NCBI GenBank assembly: GCA_027563935.2
Contig: CM050451.1
Location: 33,433,565 to 33,497,564, forward strand
DNA from: Costus lasius
Lineage: Eukaryota > Streptophyta > Magnoliopsida > Zingiberales > Costaceae
Reading direction: 5' to 3'
Length of the DNA stretch: 64,000 nt
A model generated the notes under the pieces. The model saw nothing but the letters and a program-made list of their open reading frames with translations. It was not told the origin of the DNA and made no database searches. A program made the position numbers and the translations under genes. Below are positions 50,401 to 61,675 of this stretch, piece by piece. The number at the start of each line of letters is the position of its first letter. Within the stretch, counting starts at the first letter, position 1.

Positions 50401-51326
50401 CATGGTTAAGAAAATGTTTCCAGATGAAAGATTTAGGAGAAGCAGCCTATGTATTAGGTGTGAAGATCTACAGAGATAGATCAAAGAGGCTTCTCGGGCT
50501 GTGCCAGAGTACTTACATCGATAAAGTCCTGGATAGATTCCATTTAGAAAATTCTAAAAGATGATATCTTCCAGTCAGACATGGTCTGAATCTTTCAAAG
50601 AGTCAGTGTCCACAAACACAGACTGAGAAAGATGAAATGGACAATACGCCTTATGCTTCGGCTATTGGGTCCATTATGTATGCGATGTTGTGTACTCGCC
50701 CAGACGTTGCTTACGGGTTAAGCGTGACCAGTCGATTCCAAAGTAATCCAGGGAAGGCACACTGGATTGCGGTCAAGAACATTTTGAAATATCTTCGGAG
50801 GACCAAAGATATGTTCTTGATATATGGAGGTCAGGAAGAACTCAGTATTGAAGGATATACTGACGCTTCGTTCCAATCTGACCAGGATGATTTCCGATCG
50901 CAATCAGGCTATGTTTTTAGCTTGAATGGAGGAGCAGTGGTGTGGAAAAGTTTCAAACAGTCAATTGTTGCTGATTCCACAACAGAAGCCGAGTATGTTG
51001 CAGCCTCAGAAGCATCTAAGGAGGCAGTGTGGATTCGTAAGTTCATTCAGGAACTTGGTGTTGTTCCTTCGAGTGCAGATCCTTTGGTTATCTTCTGTGA
51101 TAACACTGGAGCTATAGCACAAGCAAAGGAACCACGGTCGCACCAGAAGTCCAAGCACATACAGAGAAGGTTTCACTTGATCCGGGAGATCATTGATCGT
51201 GGCGACATCAAAGTCTGCAAGGTTCATACAGATGACAATCTAGCTAACCCGCTTACAAAGCCTCTGGCGCAGCAGAAGCATGAGAAGCACTGTAATAATA
51301 TGGGTTTGAGATTTCTCAACCATTAG
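47431..51326 (+). pseudogene. gag-pol: Gag-Pol of copia F, start lost, one frameshift, one stop
   Basis: Where sisters have the gag ATG, F reads ACAGCG (47431). The frame is otherwise open through Gag, the knuckle (CFQCGQLGHW) and protease (DTACG). A one-base deletion near 48858 (AAAGGC for AAAGGGC) shifts the frame in the pre-integrase region. The rest of integrase and RT with LYVDD (48891 on) stays open to TGA 50562-50564 (GGA in sisters), then RNase H reads to 51326. ADPLTK is changed to ANPLTK. Dead copy. Confidence 0.93.
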
Positions 51327-51346
51327 ATTAAGTGCAAGTGGGAGAT

Positions 51347-51582
51347 TGTTGGGGTATGCCCTTAAGGCTAATGTTTGAGGCCTTGGGATTATTTCAGTAT
51401 CATGTATAAACTCTATGTTTATAAAGGCAATGGTTGTTATTCAGGTTGTTACATCATCTGCTGCAATAAGTATACTTCTGAATAATGTCTCAATGCTGTT
51501 CAGCTTGGCTGACATGTAGTTTTGTCCTTAGTCGAGATATCTTGGTGAACATGAGACAGCCTTGATATGATTAAGACTAATA
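51347..51582 (+). repeat. Truncated 3' LTR of F
   Basis: Only the first 236 bp (TGTTGGGG...AAGACTAATA) remain. The sequence then turns into an inverted copia-1 LTR with a short CACTGT repeat at the join (51585-51596). These 236 bp are also the inverted partner of 52143-52378. Confidence 0.9.
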
Positions 51583-52378
51583 ATCACTGTCACTGTCTCC
51601 TGATATAAAGGAAAGAGTCTTCCAAGACTACACCCAAACCACAGCACAAGTGTGAACCCAAGTCACTTGACATATGTGTTTCCTTTGCCACTGGATGTTC
51701 TTATTGGACAAGCGTGTCAAGCCTGTAATTCCAATATGATGAGAATGATTAGATCAGATGAACATAGTCACCTGGGTATGGCCATACACTTTCTCAACCA
51801 TCTCATCCAGGGGGCCCCTATAGAACATCACACTCCAAACAAGGAGACGGCAATCCTATATCTATCACTAGTGCCCTAACATGACTCATGTTCATTATCC
51901 AAGATAGTCTATAACCATTATGTTTCAAATGATATTGAACTACCTCAAAACAATGCCAATCATCATTTAGAAACACAAGTGATCTCAAGTCAGAGGAAAT
52001 ATGCCACTTGCTTGCATATAAGGATTATTCACATTGTGACAAGCAATTGAACATCCTAAGTAGGGTCTGTCCAGTACATCCAATGTACCCATGAGTCTAC
52101 ATCTTATTCCATGCTCGAAGCATCCTATAAGATTAGAACACATATTAGTCTCAATCATATCAAGGCTGTCTCATGTTCACCAAGATATCTGGACTAAGGA
52201 CAATACTGCATGTCAGCCAAGCTGAACAGCATTGAGACATTATTCAGAAGTATACATATGGCAGCAGATAATGCAACAACCTGAATAACAACCATTGCCT
52301 TTATAAACATTGAGTTTATACATGATACTGATATAATCCCAAGGCCTCAAACATTAGCCTTAAGGGCATACCCCAACA
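51583..52378 (-). repeat. Inverted LTR segment joining F to K's right end
   Basis: This 796-bp LTR start is in minus orientation. Up to about 51912 it matches F's own 5' LTR: the translated stretch 51652-51879 is identical to that on the minus strand at 44439-44666, and F-specific bases such as GTGAACCCAAGTCACTTGAC are shared. It is clearly unlike the K sequence at 43618-43939. Its far end carries K's TSD CCACC. Confidence 0.85.
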
Positions 52379-52383
52379 CCACC

Positions 52384-52624
52384 CCCAAACCGACGGTCAA
52401 ACTGAGGTGGTTAATCGTAGTTTGGGTAATTTGCATCGGTGCCTCATTGGCGATCATCCGAGGTCGTGGGACACCATCCTCCCTATGGCAGAGTTCGCGT
52501 ACAATAGTGCTTCCAATAGGTCTACGGGTCTTAGTGCCTTCCAAGTGGTTTCGGGCCGTCAACCTCGTAAGCCTATTGACTTGCATGACCTTCCCCTCAA
52601 GTCCCATCTTTCTGAGCATGCATA
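52384..52624 (+). pseudogene. pol: Integrase C-terminal part of gypsy E
   Basis: It continues STAYH as PQTDGQTEVVNRSLGNL, supplying the third catalytic residue (Glu). It then reads MAEFAYNSASNRSTG and VVSGRQPRKP and stops at LSEHA, where G's LTR begins. An apparent frame beyond 52624 is LTR sequence. Confidence 0.88.
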
Positions 52625-53774
52625 TGTTGGGAAACCCCGGGGACATTTTACAATTTTCATAGTCATAGACATACATATTACGCAGCGGAAGAATGTCCCC
52701 GAAATAGGCCGGTCCCAAAAACCCAGTGAAGATCGCAAGCAAGGGAGTCGACACGATGAGTTAGGAAATACCTTAAGAGCAATTTGGAGTGATGCTGATG
52801 TAGGCGCCCAAGTGTGCGCCCTCTGCAGTCTCACACACACGGATCTCTTGAGTTCTCTTCTTCCACACCTGGTGCTAGCCTCGGGAAGAAGATCCAAGCC
52901 TTATGGAGATGCTCTACTTCACTTGTGCCACCAAGAGAAAAGATGCGCCAAGGGAAGAGGGAAACTACCCAAGCCGCCAAGCACTAAAGCTCCTTGCACC
53001 AAGCGGAAAGGAGGGAGAGGCTTGCGGTTATGGAAGAAGGAAGATGCGCCCTTGCTCCTAGCACTCGCCCCTCTTCTTGTGTTCACGCCTTCAAGGATTG
53101 ATCACTCATGGAGGGCTCGGCTAGGTTCTCTTTTATAGGGCAAGAGGCGGTTCATGAAATGCTAGGATCAAGACAAGTGGGCGTTTAGGATGAGAAGGTT
53201 TGAGACAAGGAAAGTCTCCAAGACATTTCCATAATTCTCATTCAACCATTCCTTTTAGAGCCCATGTCTTTCTTTGTGCGCCAAGGCCTTGCCTTGCGCC
53301 CCAAGTAATGCCATAGTGGCAATCATACCATAAGGGATTAAGGGGGAGGCGCCAATTGCTTCCTTATGAAGCAAATTGTGCCACTTCTCCCCATTATGCC
53401 CATAGGCGCCTAGGGGAGAAGATTTGTCCCCATTATACCCTTTTAGCCTTTCTTCTCTTCATGACAACTTATTATTGGGCCTCATTGGATGATGAGCTAG
53501 CTCAAACTCCATTACATGGGTTGATTAAGCACTTGGATCCAATCCAATGCAACCCTAATCCAAATCTGACCAACCATGGTCAAATACGGGTCAACCTACC
53601 AAAAATGAAGTTTGGCTCCAATAATATTCTTCCATCTCATCAGGCCCATTGGCGCTGACGAAATCTCCCAATTAGATCCGAGTTATCCAATAACTCGATC
53701 ATAAGGCTTCCCGATCAATACGAGAACTCAAGTATTAAGGCGTGCGACCCTGTAGGTTCCTCTGACGCTGGCAG

Positions 53775-56495
53775 TGTCACATCCCGTTTATCTTAACCCC
53801 AAACAAGGATCACAAGTCATGAAAGATACCGGATGTTATCATACAAGATCGATGCACATGCTAGGTAAAACCAAGTTCAAGAAAACACGATCTGAAAATT
53901 TTCGAAAATTCATACATAGAATCTCAAAACACAATTTCATAAATGTACCTGCCACCACGCAATACTTGCACTAGACATATGTAAGTTACATTTATATTAA
54001 AACCGATTGCAAAAAACACAAGTCAACTCGAAATTCGAAACAAAGTCATAATATCGATTCTATAAATTCATTCAATGATACCACACCGAAACCAGGCCAA
54101 AGCCCGCGGTGACACAAAAATCAGAATATCAAACTGCCACAACCGGCAACACAAGTTCACATAATTCGGCCACAACTGGCAACACAAGTTCACATAATTC
54201 GGCCACAACCGGCCCCAGTAATTAAACACAAAAGTCTTATTCATTCAACTGGCATATCACGATGTTCATATAAAATGTTAACTGGAAATGCGCCCCTGCT
54301 CTACACCTGAAAATAATGAGGGGTGAGCTACACAGCCCAGTGAGTGGATAGTCTCAAACGACCATCCATAACATACACTCAAAATACATGCAGATTATTT
54401 TAAAAACATTGAACAGAATATCATGTCAACATATAACAAAATTAAAGCACAGAACTCATATAAAACAGTCAGATGGACACTGCTAAGACATCACACCAGT
54501 GTCTACTCAAGGTTCTAGAGTTATACTCTAAACCAACTAAACATACCAACCACTTAGTTAACCTAGTTGTCCAGCATATTCAGTAGTGACCATTATGGTC
54601 CAACCCGGCTTTGGCCTAAGCACTGGGAGAAGCCTGCAAATCACATGCAACATATAGATGGACAGTGAGTAGACTCAAGAGGTAATAACCACCTGGTCAA
54701 GATGTGATACATTGATCTACACCACCCCATAATCACAAAAATCTAAGCGTCTAAGAGTGACGACATCAAGAGGTGGCCCCTGTCCGACCAAGACATGGCA
54801 CTTTGCGTCTTATATCACTCGTTCTCCCAAAGGGTTCCTTAACTGGACAACACCAGACACATCTTATATCTTATTTCACAAAAGTGGACTCCTAAGTGTC
54901 AACTAGACTCTAGGATAGTCATTTTTATCACAATAATCACATCAGGCAGGCTGAACAACAACCCCCTTATCACAATAATCACATCAGGCAGGCTGAACAA
55001 CAACCCCCTCACATATCACAATACAGGGCTGAAATCTCTAACCCTTAACATATCACATATAGACTATCCCCTTGAGTACACAGTTACACTTAGCCTTAGT
55101 CCTATCCATTCCATGACCACAACACATAATATTTGAGTTCACATAACCACATAATATTCGAAAATCACATAACCACATAATATTCAAAAAAAAAATCACA
55201 TAATCACATAATATTCAAAAATCACATAAACACATAATATTCCAAAAAATCACATAATCACATAATATTTAAAAAAATCACATAACCACATAATATTCCA
55301 AAAAAATCGCATAATTCACATAGTAGTGTAGTCCTTAGGTTTCATGCTGATTAGTTCAGTCTAACCTTGCTAAGTTATCACCCAAGTTTCTCAAACAAAG
55401 ATTCATGGTCATGGATAAATAAACATGAATATTATTAGCATTTATTAGGGCTATTAGGGCATCCATAACATCAACATAAGATTAAAATTCATCTTCTTAC
55501 AATCTAATTCACAAAACATCACATGTAGCCCACGGTTTCAAGCATATTATATACTTAAAATTTAAACCCTAGTTAACAAGAATTCCATGCTAAAAATCAT
55601 TGATTTAAAGCTTCCTAAATTCCATATAAGAATACCTTAAATTTCGGTTTTTCATGATATATACACCCATGCAAAATTTCGGTTTTTCATGATATATTCA
55701 CCTTTGCAAAATTCGGTTTTCAACATGGTGAGGTCTTGAGTTTCGGTTTTTAACATGGTAAAGTTTTCAAACAATTACATGTATCATCTAACACAACCAA
55801 ATAGATAGGATCGAATAGACACTCCACTCACCTCTTAACCGTGAACACTAAGGTGAAATCTTCCCCCACAAAACTCGTCTAAAGTCTTTAAGCCGCCCAA
55901 AGAATCTCCAGGAACTCGCCAAGAAAGTTTCTTCACCTCAAGGAAATTCACCAAGGGGAAGAAGATGGAGAATTCGCCTCAATAACTCCAAGAACACCAA
56001 GATCGCCTTCTTCCTCCAAGGTGGCGTCAAGCTCTAGGGTTGCATGAACGATCAGCCGCCAAAAGTCCTCTTCATGCCATATTTGAATTAACGGATTGGA
56101 TCTTCAAGTCGCCAAGCATCCTAACCGCCAAGTAGAGGATCCAAGTCCATGTCGCCAAGTGATGATCCAATTAGGTGAGAAGACTTAATCCACTAACTAA
56201 TTAATTCGAATCCATCTAATTTAAGTGTAAACCCAATAACCCATAGTTAACTAATTAATTTAACCATTAACTAACCATTTAACCATTCACTTAAACGAAA
56301 ATCCAATAAGGATTTAATTAACATCCAATAAGGTCTATTTAATTAATTACAAATTAACAATCAATAAACCAGTTAATTAATATCCAATAAGCTAGTTAAT
56401 TAACATCCAATACTGCTTAACGTAAAATCCACAGTCAATGATTTTATTTAAATCAAAATAATACTTACCAGGACTTAAGATCCTTGGATCTTACA
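53775..56495 (-). repeat. D-family solo LTR (D2) inside G's LTR
   Basis: It is 2721 bp, reading TGTCACATCCCG...GATCTTACA on the plus strand, with TSD GGCAG (53770-53774, 56496-56500). It is collinear with D's LTR but visibly diverged, with indels, so it is older. No internal sequence is present, as expected after LTR-LTR recombination. Confidence 0.93.
54145..55322 (-). repeat. Tandem repeats within D2
   Basis: A unit of about 35 bp (GGCAACACAAGTTCACATAA then TTCGGCCACAA) is repeated twice near 54145-54212. A unit of about 47 bp with AGGCAGGCTGAAC is repeated near 54920-55012. About seven units built on ATCACATAACCACATAATAT with variable A runs lie at about 55138-55322. That last array is longer than in D. 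Confidence 0.75.
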
Positions 56496-57303
56496 GGCAG
56501 TGCTGACCAAAGGTCATCACAAGCAGTGAGTGGCACCTAGTAGTGCATCGCTGCTACCCAGGTCATTGGAATGGATATCGACATCGACATCCCCATCATC
56601 GCAACTAGGTACAGATGCATTACAGTCTCTTTGCCGAACTGATATCCGATAGGACAAGTGTGTCACCACTTGTTTTCATCCAATCACATGGCTATGACTA
56701 AAACAGATTCTCACCTGGGTATGGCCATACACTTTCAGTCATAGAACCATAGAGGAGCTCCATGGATATCATACTTCCCTAAAGAAGGGGCAAATCCTAT
56801 GTCTGTCCATTGACCTTCTCATATAGGTCGTGACATGCTCAATGACAACCGTTATGGCCTCCCAACTACGGCAATGTGTTGGGTTGTATCAAAGCAAGTC
56901 CCTAGCCATATAGAATGATCAATGACCTCAAGTCAAGGGATCAATGCATCTCCTGTCACTTATGAGGATAACTCATGACACCAAGTCATAGCCTCACAGC
57001 GGGTCTATCCAGTATATCCTCCAATGATATACCCATGTGTCTGCGTTAGCACCACATGCCTAACCAGCCCTCATACCAGTCTCTCAAGTACCAGAGCTGT
57101 CCCATATCCACTCAGGTACATCGACTAGGGACAATTATTTGAGCACATATCTAATCTGTCTCCAGGGACATTATCATGTAAGTACACAATCGCAGGTGTA
57201 GACAAACAATGATAACGATAGTGCCAGAATGATATATATAAATATCAATGTGAAGTAGTATATAAGTTGACCAAAACTAGGTCCTAGGGCATACACACCA
57301 ACA

Positions 57304-57319
57304 ATCTCCCACTTGCACT
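57304..57319 (-). other. Polypurine tract of G
   Basis: On the minus strand this is AGTGCAAGTGGGAGAT directly before the LTR, the same tract as in copia-1 elements. It supports the LTR boundary at 57303. Confidence 0.75.
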
Positions 57320-57324
57320 AAGAC

Positions 57325-59542
57325 CTAGAAGTTGAGGAATCTCAACCCCATATCTCTAGCGTGACCATCATGCTTCTGCTGCGCCAAAGCCTTGGTCAAT
57401 GGGTCTGCCAGATTATTCTCTGTGTCTACTCTGCTAATCTTGACATCACCTCTGTTAATGATCTCGCTGATCAGGTGAAATCTTCTGAGTATGTGTTTGG
57501 ATCTTTGATGAGACCGTGGTTCCTTGGCTTGTGCAATTGCTCCATTGTTGTCACAGTAGAGTTCAATGGGATCCATTGCACTAGGTACCACCTGAAGATC
57601 ACATAAGAACTTCCTTATCCAAACAGCTTCCTTGGCTGCCTCAGAAGCAGCCACATACTCAGCTTCGGTTGTAGAATCTGCTGTGGTGGATTGCTTGAAG
57701 CTCTTCCAACATACAGCGCCTCCATTTATCTTGAACACATAGCCGGCCTGCGATCTAAAGTCGTCAAGGTCAGACTGGAACGATGTGTCAGTGTAGCCCT
57801 GCACACTGAGCACTTCCTGTCCCCCATAGACCAAGAACAGATCCTTAGTTCTTCTTAGATACTTCAGGATGTTTTTTACAGCCACCTAGTGCTGCAGACC
57901 TGGATTGGATTGGTATCGGCTGGTTATGCTCACAGCATATGCCACATCTGGTCTAGTACACAACATTGCATACATGATCGATCCTACTGCCGAAGCATAA
58001 GGAATTTGACTCATGTCATCCCTCTCAGCCTGTGTTGTAGGAACTGGCTCTTTGAGAGAGTAAGGCCATGTCTCACTGGAAGGTATCCTTTCTTGGATTG
58101 CTCCATGTAGAACCTCTCTAGTACCTTATCAATGTAGGTACTCTAACTAAGGGCCAGAAGCCTCTTGGATCTATCCCGGTAGATCCTTACGCCTAGAATA
58201 TAGGCGGCCTCCCCTAAGTCTTTCATCTCGAAACACTTCCCCAACCATGTCTTCACAGCTTGAAGACTAGGGATGTTGTTTCCGATGAGCAGTATGTCAT
58301 CAACATACAAGACCAGAAAAATCACCAAGCTCCCACTGAATTTTCTGTATACATAGGCGTCATCTTCGCTTTTGATAAAGCCATAATCTCTCACGGCTTC
58401 ATCAAATCGAAGATTCTAACTTCGAGATGCTTGCTTTAATCCATAAATGGACCTCTTTAGCCTACAGACCTTATTAGCCTCTGCAGGATGGATGAAGCCA
58501 TCAGGTTGTGACATATACACATCCTCAGTCAGCTTCCCGTTAAGGAACGCTGTCTTCACATCCATCTGCCATATCTCATAGTCATGATACGCAGCTATAG
58601 CAAAAAGAATCCAAATGGACTTGATCATGGCAACTGGCAAGAAGGTTTCATCATAGTCCACCCCGTGGACTTGTTTAAATCCTTTAGCCACTAGTCTACC
58701 CTTATAGGTAACTATTTTGCCATCCATGTCTGTCTTCTTCTTGAAGACCCATTTATACCCTATGGGTTTTACCCCATCAGGCAGCTCAACCAAATCCCAG
58801 ACTTAGTTAGCCGACATGGAAACCATCTCGGATCGCATGGCGTCAAGCCATCTCTCAGAGTCCGGTCCACTGACTGCCTCATCATAGGTTCTGGGTTCAT
58901 CCTCAATGATGAAGATCCCATCGTGTTGGGTCGGTAGCGACCAATACCTTTCAGGTGCACGACGAATTCTCCCAGACCTACGTGGGACTTGTGTCTGAGC
59001 CTCAGGTTGCCTAGCAACCGGTGCAGGTGGCTCAGATTCCATCTCTTTGTCTTGTGCTTGCACTTGGACCTCATCCAAGTCAAACTTCCTCCCACTAACT
59101 TCTTTCATAAGAAATTCTTTCTCTAGAAAGACAGCACCCCGAGCAACAAAAACTTTGTTCTCGGTTGGGACATAGAAGTAGTACCCTTTAGTTTCCTTAG
59201 GATACCCCACAAACACACATTTATCAGATCTAGGTTTTAGCTTACTAGAATCCTGACGTTTGACATAAGCCTCACATCCCCAGATCTTGATAAAAGTGAG
59301 ATTAGGGCGTCTCCCACTCCACATCTCGTATGGTATTTTGGAGACACTCTTAGATGGAACATTATTCAGTATCAAAGAAGCTGTTTCTAGTGCATGCCCC
59401 CAGAATGATGAAGGTAGAGTTGCATGACTCATCATAGATCGAACCATATCCAATAAAGTTCGATTTCTCCTTTCAGACACACCATTCCATTGAGGTGTTC
59501 CAGGAGGAGTGAGTTGGGATATGATCCCACACTCTCTCATAT
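57325..59542 (-). pseudogene. pol: Pol of copia G (integrase C-terminal half, RT, RNase H), several breaks
   Basis: On the minus strand it starts at RECGIISQLTPPG near D3 and reads NGVSERRNRTL (catalytic Glu), then the integrase C-terminus. TAA occurs at 58803-58805 (CAA in sisters). RT follows, with TAG at 58416-58418 (Trp lost after QASRS), LYVDD near 58305, and TAG at 58143-58145 (CAG in sisters). A frameshifted stretch covers about 57886-58142. RNase H runs open from 57885 to RFLNF at 57325. Long degraded. Confidence 0.9.
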
Positions 59543-59977
59543 TGTAACATCCCGTTATCTTAACCCCAAACAATACACAAACATGAAAGAAACAGGATGT
59601 TATCATACAAGATCGATACATATGCTAGGTAAAACCCCGTTCAGGAAACCCGATCTGAAAATTTTCAAAAATCCATACATATAAATCTCCACAAAAACAC
59701 AATTTCATAAAGGTACCTGCCACCACGCATTCCTTGCACTAGACATATGCAAGTTACAGGTATATCAAAACCGATTACAAAGAATACACCACAAACCGAA
59801 TTTCAAAACAAATCACAAAATCGATTTTTATAAACTCATACCAAACACCGAAACCAGGCTGAAGCCCGCGGTGACACAAAAATCAAACTCATTTAACAGT
59901 CACAATCTGACATCATAAGTTCACACAGTTCACGTGGTTCACATAGCTCATATCATTCATATAGTTCGGCCACAACC
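59543..59977 (-). repeat. D-family LTR fragment (D3) inserted in G integrase
   Basis: It reads TGTAACATCCCGTTATC on the plus strand and matches the last roughly 435 bp of D's LTR up to GGCCACAACC, where H starts. The rest must lie right of H, outside the window, so whether it is a solo LTR or a full element is unknown. Confidence 0.88.
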
Positions 59978-61655
59978 TGAAGGGAACCCCTAACCAAGGG
60001 GTAGAAACCCTAATGGTGGCGCAACAAAATTTTGCATGGGATATTAGGATTTCAAAGGATCTATATATGTCATATAACTAGCTTTCAAATATTTGAATAG
60101 ATGAAGATAAACTCATACCATTGCCATCGGTTTGATGAAGCTTTGGAAGGAAAGACGCAAGCGAGCCTTCTCCTAAGTTTCACACACAAGATGATCAATG
60201 CGCCTACCCTTGGTGCTCCTTGTGCTAGCAAGGTTCCTTGGAGTCCTTGATCGAGTGAAAAGGGATGGAGATGTGTTTTTCTCTTTTGGCCAAAAAACTT
60301 CCTCTATCTTCCAAGCGTCGCCACACACAACGAGTGTCGAGAGAGAGGTCGCTTGAGAGGCGAGAATAGCAAGAGCTATTCGAACGTGAGCGTTATCTCC
60401 AAGTGGAGATCGTGGTTACTAAAATAGCCACACCACTCGCTCCAATGTTCACGCCAAGTGAACAAGTCGCCAAGCCTTGAACCATGCGCTCATTTCATGA
60501 GCCGGTTCACATTGGTTCGGTTTAAGAACCAATCAAGCCAATGATCTAGTCTAGATCTCAAATAAACCCTAAGGCTCCAGATCTGACCGTTAATCTCTTG
60601 ATGCTTCTGATCTGCCCGATCTAGCAATCATTCTCTCGATCGAAGCTTACCGATCTCAAGCCCTAATCAATCAAACATGATCAGACTAGATCTCACTTAC
60701 AATCAGAGATTAAATCCCTTTAAACTGAACCCAAACAATTCAGTCCACACGATCTGACTGAAGTAAGCCATATCATCAAATTGTGCGACCCTAAGGGTTT
60801 CCTTTAAATGTCGGTAACGATAATTCACATTATCACGATCAGTGAGGGGTATCTAGCAACACATCACTGTCTCCCGATATAAAGGAAAGAGTCTTCCAAG
60901 ACTACACCCAAACCATAGCACAAGTGTGAATCAATTCACAAGGCATGCATATTTCCTTTGCCACTGGATGTTCTTATTGGACAAGCGTGTCAAGCTTGTA
61001 GCTCCAATATGATGAGCATGATTAGATCAGATGAACACTGTCACCTGGGTATGGCCATACTCTTTTCTCAATCATCTCATCCAGGGGGCCCCTTTAGAAC
61101 ATCACACTCCTTGAACAAGGAGACGGCAATCCTATGTCTATCACTAGTGCCCTAACCTGATTCAAGCTCACCATCCAAGATAGTCTATAATCATTATGTT
61201 TCAAATGATATTGAACTATCTCAAAACAATGACAATCATCATTTAGAAAACACAAGTGATCTCAAGTCAGAGGAAATGTGCCACTTGTCATATTCAAGGA
61301 ATATTCACATTGTGACAAACAATTGAATAACCTAGTAGGGTCTGTCCAGCACATCCAATGTACCCATGAGTCTACATCTTATTCCATGCTCGAAGCATCC
61401 TATAAGATTAGAACACATATTAGTCTTAACCATATCAAGGCTGTCTCATGTTCACCAAGATATATCGACTAAGGACATAACAGCATGTCAGCCCAGCTGA
61501 ACAGCTTTGAGACATTATTCAGAAGAACATATATTGCAGCAGACAATGTAAACAACTGAATAATAACCATGCCTTTATAAACATAACAGTTTATTACATG
61601 ATACAGATATATTCCCACAGGCCTCAAACATTAGCCTTAAGGGCATACCCCAACA
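59978..61655 (-). repeat. 3' LTR of H
   Basis: It is 1678 bp, TGAAGGGAACCCC...CCCCAACA on the plus strand. The hairpin at 60819-60834 reads GATAATGTGAATTATC on the minus strand, with one base pair changed on both sides compared with B and loop GTGA kept. Confidence 0.93.
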
Positions 61656-61675
61656 ATCTCCCACTTGCACTTAAT

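Larger units (their letters stand above)
43940..51582 (+). mobile_element. Copia-1 element F, nested in K, 3' LTR truncated
   Basis: It has 5' LTR 43940-45620, PBS 45623-45635, leader, broken gag-pol (47431-51326), purine tract and only 236 bp of 3' LTR. The first LTR bases are TATTGGGG where others have TGTTGGGG, so the terminal TG has mutated to TA. No TSD can be read because the 3' end is lost. The shared 236 bp differ at four positions, so F is older than B. Confidence 0.92.
40678..52378 (-). mobile_element. Copia-1 type LTR K inserted in E integrase, enlarged by L and F
   Basis: The outer ends are TGAAAGGG (40678) and CCCCAACA (52378), flanked by TSD CCACC (40673-40677, 52379-52383), so one minus-strand LTR insertion accounts for both ends. 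Taking out L, one copy of the 348-bp duplication and F leaves roughly one LTR length (about 1.68 kb) plus about 330 bp of overlap. K therefore was probably a solo LTR. The right part is not a simple continuation of the left (see 51583-52378). Confidence 0.8.
25190..52624 (+). mobile_element. Old Ty3/gypsy retrotransposon E, host of D, K and G
   Basis: The pieces are LTR, PBS, gag 26069-26460, gag-PR 36976-38857, RT-RH 38861-40129, IN 40130-40677 and 52384-52624. Removing D and K with one TSD each (CATGG, CCACC) restores the order and local frame. Domain order PR-RT-RH-IN marks Ty3/gypsy. RT words ([25 protein letters not shown]) resemble chromoviruses of the CRM/Reina type, but the lineage is not secure. 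The 3' end is cut by G and lies beyond it, outside the window. Confidence 0.85.
52625..57303 (-). repeat. 3' LTR of G, interrupted by D2
   Basis: The plus-strand left end is TGTTGGGAAACC (52625, or possibly 52628) and the right end CATACACACCAACA. Without D2 and one TSD it is about 1953 bp. It differs strongly from copia-1 LTRs except for short motifs near the right end. No genes are seen in 52625-53774 or 56501-57303. Confidence 0.82.
52625..59542 (-). mobile_element. Second-family Ty1/copia element G (3' LTR and 3' half of pol), nested in E
   Basis: The 3' LTR (52625-57303) is followed by the purine tract and by pol read on the minus strand, up to the middle of integrase, where D3 cuts it. 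Its proteins are clearly related to copia-1 but differ throughout (for example RFLNF against RFLNH at the end), so it is a sister family. The 5' half lies beyond the right edge or is lost. Confidence 0.88.

Noticed and set aside
52407..53138. A 243-codon frame that looks like one protein
   Set aside because: It is a chimera: its first part is E integrase and everything after 52624 is G's LTR.
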